Shown: one piece after another, positions 47,116 through 57,559 of the stretch
How positions within the stretch are numbered: position 1 is the first letter of the stretch
Layout of the letters: each line of letters begins with the position of its first letter
From: Onchidella celtica
Taxonomy: Eukaryota; Mollusca; Gastropoda; Systellommatophora; Onchidiidae
Assembly (NCBI GenBank): GCA_963931925.1
Contig: OZ007575.1
Coordinates: 33,410,837-33,474,836 of the forward strand
Length of the DNA: 64,000 bases
Reading direction: 5' to 3'
Program-made: the position numbers and the translations under genes
The notes under the pieces: model-generated
What the model was told of the DNA's origin: nothing
Databases searched by the model: none
The model's input: the letters and a program-made list of their open reading frames with translations, nothing else

Positions 47116-47313
47116 GTGGAAAGTTAGTGGAGAAAGAGAGAGAGGGGGGGGGGCGAGAGAAACACAGAGAGGGAGAGACTTAGACTCAGAGAGGAGGAAG
47201 AGAACGAGACATCGACAGAGAGGGAGAGGATGGATGTGTGGAAGTTAAGTGGAGAAAGATAGAGGGGGCAAGAGAAACGGAGAGAGAGACTCAGGCGCAG
47301 AGAGGAGGAAAAG
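47116..47313. repeat. GA-rich tandem repeat, ~122-bp period, bordering the gap
   Basis: GTGGAAAGTTAGTGGAGAAAG...CTCAGAGAGGAGGAAGAG recurs as GTGGAAGTTAAGTGGAGAAAG...CGCAGAGAGGAGGAAAAG. The array runs into the N tract, so more copies may be hidden there. Confidence 0.8.
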
Positions 47314-47513
47314 NNNNNNNNNNNNNNNNNNNNNNNNNNNNNNNNNNNNNNNNNNNNNNNNNNNNNNNNNNNNNNNNNNNNNNNNNNNNNNNNNNNNNNN
47401 NNNNNNNNNNNNNNNNNNNNNNNNNNNNNNNNNNNNNNNNNNNNNNNNNNNNNNNNNNNNNNNNNNNNNNNNNNNNNNNNNNNNNNNNNNNNNNNNNNNN
47501 NNNNNNNNNNNNN
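47314..47513. other. Assembly gap (200 N)
   Basis: Exactly 200 undetermined bases, a round number typical of a placeholder gap. True length is unknown. Any open frame crossing it is meaningless. Confidence 0.99.
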
Positions 47514-49030
47514 AACAAAGCCGATAGAGCCAAAGCAAACGGGCGGACAGATAGATAGAGAAAACGGGAGGACGACAGACAAATGGAGGGATGGAAAATG
47601 TTGTATTAACGAAATGACACGAAAGATATTTTTGGACGGAAATGTACGTAACGTGAATTAAATTTACCATTGTTTCCCATTTCTTCATCTTGAAATCCAC
47701 CCGTAACACCACTGAGTCTGTTATCAGAGCGGCATTGACAAAAATTGCCTTGTAATTCCAGCGGAAACTTGGGTGTATCCCATTGTGAGATTTCGCTGTG
47801 TGTGAGACTTGCTTAAGTATAATCTCTTTAATACTTGCTGCCTTCTGTAGAGTGGCGATTCTCACACGGGGAGCACTTGGCTCCAACGGCACAAATTTCA
47901 AATCTATGGCATTCCCAAGTAGGAATTGGGGAGGAATTTCAGAGGAGGAACTCCAAAATTGAAATGTTCTATATTTCGATAAATCGAAGGAAATACCAAA
48001 AAATATACACAACCTTAAAGACTGTGATTAACAAAGACATTTAGTTCATAAATAATGTAAGAGGTATTATGGCAAAAACGGGCATACGGCACAGTTTTTA
48101 TACCTATTTAAAAAATCAAAATAAAATGTTTATAACACGATTTCAAGCAAAATATTTTAACCGAATGCAGAAAAAATGGGTAATCTTTCATTTTATAAGC
48201 AAATCTCAATTTTCATAGAAAATATTTCAACCTGGGGGAGGGGAAGGTGTTGGTCTCTCAGGAATTGGCCTTTAACCTTAATCCCCACTTAGCCAGATCC
48301 ACTCCTAAATTGTTTCCATACAACTGTAAAAAAAAAAAAAAAGTAAGAGGATCAGCTCAAATTGGGGAAATTTGACATCGCAGGGTGTGGGGATTGGGAA
48401 GGGGGGAGGTGGAGGTAGGGGGTATTCTGAGAAGCACTGTTGTAGAAGCCACAACTAACAATAGCGGAATAGCAAGTGCAAGATAAAGAGAGAATAAGCG
48501 CGTGTTCCATTCTCTTATCTATTACTAACATTACAATACCCACACTGTTTTATCTTGGCCAATGAAAGCGAGAGACGCAATAGTAATCCTTCAAACCCTT
48601 AAGTCAATTGTCTCTGGAACTTTCTGTGAAATTTAATTTGCTCCCGGACTCTTTGAAAAATGCCTTTGTTGTCTCTGTTGGAAGGCGTTGGGTGGAGGTG
48701 GGGAGGGGAGATTGATATAATAGACTTTGATTCAGAGAGCTAAGTGCAGGGTTATTGTGAGGTACGGACAAAGGTATTGTCCATACGTGAAAAATATCGT
48801 CAGTGCTCAGGCATTATGCGTGTATTGTTTGAGTAAATTAACTGCACTTCAGAGCTCTGCACTCTCAACACGTGTTGGGTGAAAGGCAGCAACTCTCGTG
48901 TGTTTGAGAATAACAGATTGTGTGATTTGTAGTTGTCTGTGTGTGATTTCTACAGTTCTATTGTTTTTCCAAAAAGCGTTGAGTTTTGTTATAGTTTTTT
49001 ATTTCTTTACATTTGTTTTGTTTTTTGCGA
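47514..49030. other. Non-coding stretch
   Basis: No supported gene. A poly-A run lies near 48328-48342. Confidence 0.45.
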
Positions 49031-49033
49031 TGT

Positions 49034-49056
49034 GGGGGGGGGGGGGGGGGGGGGGG
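49034..49056. repeat. Poly-G tract, 23 bp
   Basis: An uninterrupted G run followed by (AG)n. It is the longest G homopolymer noted in the window. Confidence 0.95.
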
Positions 49057-49379
49057 AGAGAGAGAGAGTAATGTTTGAAAATTAAACAGATTTCTGTCTG
49101 TGCTTAGTTTTCTATCAGTTAAAGATTTCTTGAAAAAATAAAATGTTTAAATTGGTTGTAGGTTGATTTTTGGATCTGAGTCTCTCGTTCCATGGAGTAA
49201 TCTTCTAATAATGAATAGTTTTATAATGTACATGTCAAAGTCAGTAATGGTGAATGACAAACGTTATATGGAACACATCTTTGTGACACAACCTACCAGC
49301 TCACCTGTCTGTTTTTAATTTATATTATACTACAAAACAATACACAGATGAAGTGGATAGGAAGATTCCAGTGTTTTGT

Positions 49380-49640
49380 AGCAAGACTCTCTCCCTCCCT
49401 TCCTCCCTCCCCCCCCCCCTCTCTCTCTCTCGTCCTCTCACTCCCACACTCTCCGCCCCCTCTCTCTGTCAGTGTCATATATGTCTACATTCACCCGTCT
49501 ATCTCTCTGTATATCTGTCAGCCCTTCTGTCTGTCTTTATCAGTTTGTCTGTCTGTTTGTCTTTTCTGCCCGAGTGTCATCTCCTGTCAGCAAACAACGG
49601 GCACCCGAAGAGACACAGACCGACAGAGAGAGAGAGTAAA
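49380..49640. repeat. Pyrimidine-rich microsatellite
   Basis: CT, CTCC and CTGT-type simple sequence is followed by an opposite-sense ACAGACCGACAGAGAGAG tract, giving inverted-repeat potential. Open frames across it are repeat products. Confidence 0.8.
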
Positions 49641-50039
49641 CGAAAAGAGAAAAACCACATGTAGACGACACTCGCGTCACACAAACACGCGCCGACCTTC
49701 AAAGGTCGTAAATTTGCATCTTTATTAGACAAATGCAAGATAGGATCTCCGGCATTATCCCCGAGCAATTGTTGGCCATGCATTAAGCTGCTCACCCACG
49801 GCTAATGAACCGTTAAAAAGGGTAGAATAAATAAGATAGGATCACGGACGCCCAAGTCATGTGACGTAAGCTTTTAATTCTCTCAATATATTTCTCATTT
49901 TCTGCTGTCTCAAAATGCATCTCATTCTGCCAGTGAGATCGTCGAGGTGCCATCAGCCCTGGAGACAACCAGGGCCGTAGACAGCCCCCCTCCTTCCCCG
50001 GGGGAAAGGGAAAAAGTCTTTTCAGACAGTTATAATTAT

Positions 50040-50345
50040 ACTGGAATCTCTTATTTTGAAAGAAACGAATAATGACAAATTAATGTGCTGGTTTTCGAAA
50101 GGCTGAAGGTTTTCGTTATGAGTGGGAGGGCGGGGGGGGGGGGGGGGGGTTTGCGTGAAAAATGTTAGTTGTGATTTTAAAACAGGAAAGCCCGATTTTT
50201 TGGTGGTGAACCTAAGGCCGTCGAACCACAACGGGGGGGGGGGGGGAGGGGGGGGAGTCCCCTCAGTGAGCTGTACTAAAATCTCATCAGTTCAAAAGAA
50301 ACGAATAATGACAACCTGCTGTGCTGAGATTCCGTAATGCTGAGG
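50040..50345. repeat. Diverged tandem duplication with poly-G
   Basis: GAAAGAAACGAATAATGACA (about 50057) recurs as AAAAGAAACGAATAATGACA (about 50294). Both are followed by similar GTGCTG...GCTGA(A/G)GG text, with two poly-G tracts (50131-50149 and 50232-50256) in between. Confidence 0.65.
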
Positions 50346-50445
50346 GGTTCTGTTATGATCAGAGATATCTTATTACACTAACTGGTTATGAAGGACGGCT
50401 TCTTATTTTAAAACTCTGTGAGGGATTGACAAAGTGGGCGAGGAG

Positions 50446-50641
50446 CAGTGGCGGAGCTACTGTGAAACTATGTGAATCTTAAACTTCAGGCTTCAGGGTG
50501 CCTCAATCCCAGAGGGGCCTTGAAGACTCATTTTTCAATGAGTGGATTTTGGATGTTGCCCTATTGGTTTTAGTCGCGAAAGGACCCCCATAGCCGTTGA
50601 AGTTGAAGCTTCAGGGTCCCAAAATTATAGTTCCGCCACTG
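50446..50641. mobile_element. hAT-like non-autonomous element, old copy
   Basis: The 196-bp element starts CAGTGGCGGAGCTA and ends TAGTTCCGCCACTG, imperfect TIRs of the CAGTGGCG type. The 8-bp flanks (GCGAGGAG and GGAAAGGG) match only partly, consistent with an old insertion. GCTTCAGGGT-like motifs occur near both ends. Confidence 0.75.
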
Positions 50642-50940
50642 GGAAAGGGAATGGGGGGGGGGGGGGAGGGAGGGGAGGGTCTGCCTTCGAAAAACCTGAT
50701 TTCTTGTAGAAAATGTAGCGATGACAGGAGCGTTTTTTTGTTTTTCCTGTGAGAAAGGCTAAAAGGTTTCCTTGTCGCAAATGCGAACTGTATTTCTATG
50801 TGTAATTCATCCGTCTGCCGCACTGTCTGGCTGTCAATCACAGGCCACTCAATAGCTGTGTCGATGTGAACCCTTTTCCCATGCATCTCTGCCTTTCTCT
50901 CCTTCATTTCTTGTTTCTTTCTTCTCTCTCTCCTTCATTT

Positions 50941-50947
<7 letters not shown>

Positions 50948-51012
<65 letters not shown>
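50948..51012. repeat. (CT)n microsatellite
   Basis: About 65 bp of pure CT inside a longer pyrimidine-rich region (50890-51160). Confidence 0.97.
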
Positions 51013-51014
<2 letters not shown>

Positions 51015-51179
51015 TCAGTTCCTCTTTCTTTCTCTTTATTTATCCATTCTCTTTCTCCCTCGGTTCTTCTCTCTCTACCTCTTTCCCTCACCACTTTAGT
51101 TCTTCTCTCTCTCTCTTTCTCGTCATTCTCCATTCTCTTACTCCATTTCTTCTCTGTGAACGGTCCCTAAAACAGTTTA

Positions 51180-51401
51180 AAACAAAATTAACCTTAAACG
51201 TAACCTCCACGGGTTTTGGTTGCCCTTGTAATCTGGGATTGGCCAGGGTGAGTTTTGAGTTTGGAGAAAGCGCGGCGACAGGATAACGATCACATTGTGC
51301 TAGGAAACAGCCAGACGTTAGGACAGAAGGCTAGGACAGAAGGTGACCCTACCAGCAGCACCCGCCAACCATCCGCTGAATTTGACAACGACAACTGTTT
51401 T
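51180..51401 (+). repeat. Dispersed repeat, second copy of the 14605 family
   Basis: GAGTTTGGAGAAAGCGCGGCG, ATTGTGCTAGGAAACAG and GACCCTACCAGCA match 14655-14770. A hAT-like element interrupts its right side. Confidence 0.55.
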
Positions 51402-51873
51402 CAGGGGTGTAAATCTTTCAGATTTTCTTCATTTTGTTGAATTTTGAGGGTAGATTCCTAGATCTAGAGCTAAAACTATCCTTATTTTTAGTTATTTCAT
51501 GTTTGTTTGTTTTTTTTTATTCACTGATAATATATTTTTTCAACAGTAACAAATCGAAACCTAAAAAACTACGAATAAAAACAGTTAAATTCACAACTAC
51601 ATTAATATTATTGTCACGACATTGGTTTGCTATTTGTACGACGAATTTTCAGAAAAATTCTCTGACGGACAAGTTCCCTTCACCGTCGTTGGTCCGAGAA
51701 TCTCCGAAGGTTTCAGAGAAAAATTCTCTGACCCACGAAAATAGCCTAGACCTAGCCAAGCGGGGGAAATAGATGCAAGACAAGGGAAGTAACTCTGGTT
51801 TTTAGTTGTAAACAACATAGCGGCGTGGCGTTTCATTTTCAGAGAATTTTTTCAAATGTCATTTACACCCCTG
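51402..51873. mobile_element. hAT-like non-autonomous element (CAGGGGTGTAAAT)
   Basis: The 472-bp element has ends CAGGGGTGTAAAT and ATTTACACCCCTG, perfectly inverted over 13 bp. CTGTTTT is directly repeated on both sides (51395-51401 and 51874-51880). The motif AGAGAA(A)AATTCTCTGA recurs inside. The ends fit hAT; the visible duplication is 7 bp, so one base may have mutated. The internal frames have no transposase motif. Confidence 0.85.
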
Positions 51874-52224
51874 CTGTTTTCAATCAGTTGTTATTCAGTC
51901 ACTCTCTCTAGTTTCTGTGGATCAACTAAAAAGACAAACTTGTTGTATCAAACTCGCTGGTTTCGGGGTCCCAATTAAGTCAGTAGTCCACATAACCCAG
52001 GAAAGGCTAGGCGCAGTGCAATAGGGGCCTATGACACTATAATAAACAAACAAAACAATACCACTACCAGTTCATTAGGGAATTGATCATCTTTTATGCT
52101 TATCGGGTTAGAGAAATGTTTTCTGTAAATTCAAATGTTCACAAGGCAGTAAATCTCCTCTATGCAAGTAAATTATATTAGACTGTTGTAAGTTTGTATC
52201 TATCGACCGTCCTTCTGTCTGGTT

Positions 52225-52920
52225 ATCTTTACTCACCTTCAAGCTTCTAGTGCGTCATGCAGACCCCCCTCAAGCTTCTTGTTCGTCAATCTGTCCCCCT
52301 TCAACTTTCTGGTGATTCATAGTATTCCTCCTCAAGCTTCTAGTGCGTCATTCTTTCCACCCATCTAGCTTCTTGTGCGTCAGTCCATCCCCCTTCAAGC
52401 TTCTTGTGCGTCAGTCCACCCCCCTTCAAGCTTCTTGTGCGTCAGTCCATCCCCCTTCAAGCTTCTTGTGCGTCAGTCCATCCCCCTTCAAGCTTCTTGT
52501 GCGTCAGTCCATCCCCCTTCAAGCTTCTTGTGCGTCAGTCCATCCCCCTTCAAGCTTCTTGTGCGTCAGTCCATCCCCCTTCAAGCTTCTTGTGCGTCAG
52601 TCCATCCCCCTTCAAGCTTCTTGTGCGTCAGTCTACTTCTTTCAAGTTTCTAGTGCGTCATTCGTTCCACCCATCTAGCTTCTTGTGCAACCGTCCATCC
52701 CCCTTCAAGCTTCTTGTGCGTCAGTCTATCCCCTTTCAAGTTTCTAGTGCGTCATTCGTTCCACCCTTCAAGTTTCTAGTGCTTCATACTATTCCCTTCA
52801 AGCTTCTTGTGCGTAATTCAGTCCCCCTTCAAGCATGACTGTAGTGTGTCAGTCCATCCCCCTTCAAGCTTCTAATGCGTCATTCTTTACACCCTTCGGG
52901 CTTCTGCTAGGTCAGTCTCT
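52225..52920. repeat. 31-bp minisatellite, ~20 units
   Basis: The unit contains TTCAAGCTTCTTGTGCGTCA followed by GTCCATCCCCC. The central units (about 52384-52630) are identical; those at the edges are diverged (TAGTGCGTCATTC variants). Because 31 is not a multiple of 3, all three plus frames are open with 31-residue peptide repeats. I treat this as a repeat product, not a protein. Confidence 0.95.
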
Positions 52921-54140
52921 CCGTTCATTAAATTGTCAAGTTCTATCTATAGATACTAATGGCATATTCTGTCCGACCGCCTGTCTCCCTGCGTCTGTCC
53001 GTCTATCGCACATCTCGCCCAGAGATTCCATTTGTGCCTCCATGTGTGACAATGCGTGACTTTATACCTCCATTTGTCTTCTGTGTTTATCTGTGACCAG
53101 TTTAGTACACAAAAGCCTCTCACATACTGCAGGTAACCACTACAATTCCTATATTCAATGCACGGCATTTCGCGTATTATACACACTGTTTATCACAACT
53201 CGCTGAACTCGGTAGAGAACACAAGACATTTTCATACAGCTGGGAGACTCCAGAATGTCCCTCTCTGTCTTAATTGTATTGTAATTCCTATGACGTAAAC
53301 ACCCGTATGTTTACTTACATTAAATACAGAACCCGGGACAAACACGAAACCAAGGGTAGCCGCGGAGACTGATAGATCGATCTGATTGATTCACTGATTG
53401 ATTAGTGTCAATCAAATTCGTAACAATCTCCATTGATAAACAATAGCAGAAAATGCGCGGCTAACAAAAAACAAGAGGTGACAATTTCGGCGAAACGAAT
53501 ATCGTGGATGACATTATTATTTTTTCATTGTTTTTAGCCACCTCGTGTTTGGCCAGACAATGGGCAGAACCGATGGCGTAAAACCGTCTCAGTGTTTCGT
53601 GCGAATTACTTTGTATGTTCCCTGGTCTTTATACTCTTGTGGAGTTTTGCCAACAAAAGACTCGGGTTCTATTTTCAGCCACATTTTTTACGGGTAAGCA
53701 TTGATTAGCCGGGAAACAAAAGTGATTGTTTTAGGGGGGGGGGGGGTGGGATTGTTGTGCGAGTGGCATGGACTCTAAAATGCACTTAGTACTGGGGAAG
53801 TGTTGGTACAGGAATGTGTTTTTGATTCCTTTAATTCGTTTCATGCATCTGCTATTGTGGTGGGGGTCCGTAACGCCTGCGGAGTGAGTATCGCAAATGA
53901 GCGGGTGACAAAGCGGTGTTGAATCTGTGGGTATCTGTAAAGTTTAATAATAATATAAAAAAATAAAAAAGGAGTAATAACGAGAGAATAAGAGGGTGAC
54001 AGTACTTTGCATTGAGTTTGGGAAAGGTTAGGGGACAGAGGGGGTAGGCTAGAGTGGTCTCATCAAGCATTCTTGGAACAAAAATCTGGGGCGGATGGAG
54101 TGGAGGGGTATGCATTTTATAATTCTGTGGGCTTTCATAA
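52921..54140. other. Non-coding stretch
   Basis: Poly-G near 53736-53747. No gene is recognised. Confidence 0.45.
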
Positions 54141-54154
54141 ACATGTCACCGCAG

Positions 54155-54155
54155 C

Positions 54156-54232
<77 letters not shown>
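54155..54232. repeat. (CT)n microsatellite
   Basis: Two CT tracts are interrupted by TTTC and AAT. Confidence 0.95.
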
Positions 54233-54233
<1 letters not shown>

Positions 54234-54556
54234 GTGGGCGCTTCTGGTAGAGTCTCCATCAGTCCTGTTACATTCTATCTACTGTCTTTGCTTTTTCATA
54301 GCATAATATCGTTATCGTGTCAGCGCACTTTCTCCAAACTCATTCACATACTCGTATATTCAAAACCTTATATATTTATATATTGGTACCAACAGATGTA
54401 TCAGTTGTATTGTCCCGTGTTGGAACAGCTCCAGTCCGTCTCCACCCCTTCAAACCCCTTCGACATTATGATGAAATCTGGCGACAGTAGGGGCCATTTT
54501 TAGACTCCGTATGCTCCAAAGAAGTGGGAGGAGAAGGAGGGAGGTTTGCTCTACAT

Positions 54557-54802
54557 CACTGCTCTACGATAAAGGCATATTGTGGCAAACTTAATCCAAA
54601 AGGCAACTATCGGTTCATTGCATTCCTGAGCATGAGGGCTATCAGATTATATTCTGGAATAAGAAAAGCTCCAATAGGAAAATGTAATATTCCAATAGAA
54701 TCCTACTGGCATACGTCACAAAATGACAGGAAAAGCAAGTTTTTTTGTCAATATCTCTACAAAGTGTAAAAAAATGACTTGAGCCCTTAGCGTAGAGCAG
54801 TG
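54557..54802. mobile_element. Short TIR element (CACTGCTCTACG)
   Basis: The left end CACTGCTCTACGATAAAGG and the right end, which reads CCCTTAGCGTAGAGCAGTG on the plus strand, are inverted over about 19 bp with two mismatches. The 246-bp interior is non-coding. No convincing target duplication is visible, so the superfamily is undecided. Confidence 0.7.
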
Positions 54803-55064
54803 ACGATATGAATTGGTGTTGCGGAGTGTACTTACGCTTCTCAATATTATTATGACAATGAATTATATGCAGTATGGTTTTTTACCCTTTTTTTTTCTCA
54901 GCAAATTAAGATGTTGCATTCTATTCAAAACCACGTCCCCAATGACAATGGCATGCAAAATGTCATTCAAACTTTTTTTTTTTTTTCAGACAAGGTTTAA
55001 TTATCGACATTTTAATCTAATGGTTGTACCAGGTAGGGGGTGTTGAGACCAAGTGTATCAAACG

Positions 55065-55165
55065 GGGATGCACGCTATGTCGGTTTTTCACACTTTGATG
55101 CATTACGCTATGTCGGCTTTTACACCTTACGCTATGTCGGGAAGATTTTGTAACGCTATGTAGGG
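55065..55165. repeat. Short degenerate tandem (ACGCTATGTCGG)
   Basis: Four occurrences of ACGCTATGT(C/A)GG are spaced 20-40 bp apart. Confidence 0.6.
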
Positions 55166-55471
55166 TTTTGAATCAGTAAATACGAGTACTAAGATGTACT
55201 GGTATTCACGTGTTCGATTACGTCCAGTGTAGTTGGACGCCAAAGTTGCTAGTGTGCGTTCCTCCTCTTTGCCAGACTGATACAATCTGTTGCCCCTTAC
55301 TCACCGCGGGGAGGTGGGAAGACAGTCGAGTAAGAAAATTAAAAATTAAGCTATTTTGATAACCCCCATACAATAAACCTCTAAAATGATAATAAAAGTT
55401 AAATAGCATAACCTTTACTGGCTATAAAAATAGTTCACATTCTTATTCTTCCCCAAGTTTAGCACATTCAC

Positions 55472-55650
55472 CTTATCCGAGAAGACTAGGTACTCGATCC
55501 TAACACCCCCCCCCCCTCCCGGGATCAGGGACACGAAAATATGAGAATAATCCCAAACTTCCAACATGCCTGCACCGGCCAGGTTTTGAATCCGGGACCC
55601 TTGGCAGGAGAGGCGAGCACCTTGCCTCTAGACCACCTTGTCCCCAATGT
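55472..55650 (-). mobile_element. tRNA-derived SINE, copy 3 (truncated)
   Basis: Read on the minus strand it has a CTAGAGGCAAGGTGCTCGCC head, a GGATTCAAAACC B box, GGCATGTTGGAAGTTTGGGA, and the GAGTACCTAGTCTTCTCGG body. The body is cut short and a poly-C tract lies at 55506-55516. Confidence 0.85.
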
Positions 55651-55689
55651 AACTGCATTGGCGTCTCTTTGCCATGGGTACTTTTTTTT

Positions 55690-55925
55690 TTTTAAGTTGT
55701 AAAGCGCCCAGGGCCTCCTTTAAATAGGTCGGGCATTTTCCATATTGTTATATTTTGCTCTGAGATAGAGAGAGTGAGAGACAGAGAGAGAGAGGGTGGG
55801 AGAAAGAAAGAGGGAGAGAGAGAGAGAGATGCAAATCGAGAGAACAAGACCTTCTGTAAAGCGCCTAGAGCGAACTTGTTTGGATTAGGCGCTATATAAA
55901 TGATCTTCATTATTATTATTATTGT
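55690..55925 (+). mobile_element. SINE/LINE 3' tail fragments
   Basis: TGTAAAGCGCCTAGAGCGAA...TTAGGCGCTATATAAATG with an (ATT)n end (55857-55924) is the conserved 3' tail shared by many invertebrate SINEs and their partner LINEs. A second, degraded GTAAAGCGCCCAGGGC lies at 55699. A (GA)n patch separates them. Confidence 0.7.
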
Positions 55926-56259
55926 TTTGCCTTTTCGAGAAAATGAGGACTGAACGTTTGCAGAGTTGTGTGAACTCGCGGCCAAAATGCATACACCATT
56001 GCGTCGCGGACGCATTATCTGGAAACAGTTTTTAACCTATTGGAATGACACTTATACATGCTGAAATTACGAGTGAGAGAGCCATTTTCATGACAAAAAC
56101 TCAAAATCGGCAAAATGTTGCATACAACAAAATGGCAAATACTCCTAGAAATGTGCATTTGTCATTATTGTTATATAAAGCGTTAAAAGTCGGATGATTA
56201 AATGACTTAAATTTGTTGCCCTAAATTTGCAAATGTCCATCTTGCACTGTAACAGTTGA

Positions 56260-57030
56260 TGCAAATTTCAGCACGTTATGATGGGGAGAGTCAGATGAAC
56301 TGATCGTCTACCCCTTAAAAAACGAAACTGTCTCGAACTGTTGTAGAAATAAATAACAGGATCCGATGAACAATTAATACTAACTTTAATAACTGTAAAC
56401 ACGAGCTGATATCCACAAGTTACTTACACCTATCAGGGAAGGCACTATAATATATCTGACCACGACTAGAGTTACACCTACGACCTGCATCCATGGTTTG
56501 CACACACCATCCTACTCGCCTGGCCCTCCTTATATATATTCTGTCCAGGAACGTTCAGGAAGCGGCTTTACCGCCCCATAAGCACGAGACAGACCTAGAT
56601 CGTTCGGGACACATACAGGCCACCCAATCGTACACAGACACGTCACAGCATTACATCACTCAAGGTCGACCTAGCGTAATCTCGGACACTGCAGTACCTT
56701 CTAGATTTTCTAGACATTCTACAGTGAAACAAACAAACCACATCAAAGAAAAATACCGGCCTTGCTGGCGAGAGGGGGGAGGAAGGTCGCCGAGTGAGAC
56801 TCGCCAAGCGGGGGGGGGGGGGGGGGAGGGTGAGAAAATATCGATCGTTCAACTAGTGGGACGCTACATGCACCCAGTGTTCCTAGTGGCTACACCGTCT
56901 TTCATAGTCTTATCAAGATTGTCCAAGAAAGCACTGGTCAACTTAACTGAAGATAAGCTATCAAGGTAGGGCCGTAAACCTTTCAGGTGCCGGTCTAGAA
57001 CAAAAGGGCTCTGGCTCAGAGGGCCGTTAC
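56260..57030 (-). mobile_element. Candidate diverged or truncated LTR, copy F
   Basis: GATGGGGAGA near 56280 matches the beginning of LTR copy A, and a minus-strand TATATATAAG lies at about 56530-56540, some 490 bp from a CA-ending GGGCCGTTACA (57030). This spacing resembles copies A and D. I could not find a target duplication or clean TG end. A poly-G tract at 56811-56826 and a 158-codon frame lie within. Confidence 0.35.
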
Positions 57031-57165
57031 ATCTGAAAAAGCAGAGTTAAGGTACCGGTTCTCACAAAATGAGATGGACTTTGCAACAACTTTCCTTAGT
57101 TTACTTGTAAAAGTTTGGATTTTCGTTGTGGATTGAAATTTAGTGGAAATAACAGATTCTCCAAA

Positions 57166-57556
57166 CTAAGAACCACCCGGAGTGCAGTGGAAAGACAAAT
57201 GCTCATCAACATCAGACTACAAGATAAAATCGCACAAGCAAACAATCAACAATAACGGACATGTTATAAAATTCATGCAACAACAAAGGTGGAATTGGAC
57301 TGGACATGTGGGAAGGATGGATGATAAAAAAAATGGACAAAACGCCGAGGCGAATGGCATCCAAGGACGGGAAGAAGAACAAGAGGACGATCAGGAAGAA
57401 GACGGCGGGATGACGTTAAAGAGAGAGAGTGGAGCAAGATGGATGAGGAAACCATCAGACAGAAGAGGATGGAAGTCACCGTCGGAGGGGCTACATCCTG
57501 CAGTGGATGGACAACGCCCAGGTGAAAGATGAACAGATCAGTTTTATGGTGGTATA
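57166..57556 (+). mobile_element. Decayed RTE-like LINE, C-terminal reverse transcriptase fragment
   Basis: Conceptual translation needs several frame changes. Read that way it shows LRTTRSAVERQML, then WNWTGHVGRMDD, a basic GKKNKRTIRKK-type segment followed by RRDDVK, and finally GYILQWMDNAQ. This order is the usual end of RTE/Jockey-type LINE ORF2 proteins (LRTT...RAM, KWxWAGHxARM, GRPxxRWRDD, GEAYxQQW). Stops and frameshifts show it is dead. The 5' part is missing. Confidence 0.8.
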
Positions 57557-57559
57557 GAT

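Noticed and set aside
47124..48012. Long open frames across 47.2-48.0 kb
   Set aside because: They run through 200 undetermined bases and GA-rich repeat, so they are not evidence of a gene.
49968..49990. CAGGGCCGTAGACAGCC resembling a hAT end
   Set aside because: No inverted partner or target duplication was found nearby.
52343..52838. Repeat-protein-like frames (SPFKLLVRQS... and similar)
   Set aside because: All three plus frames are open because of a 31-bp minisatellite; no start context or signal peptide singles one out.
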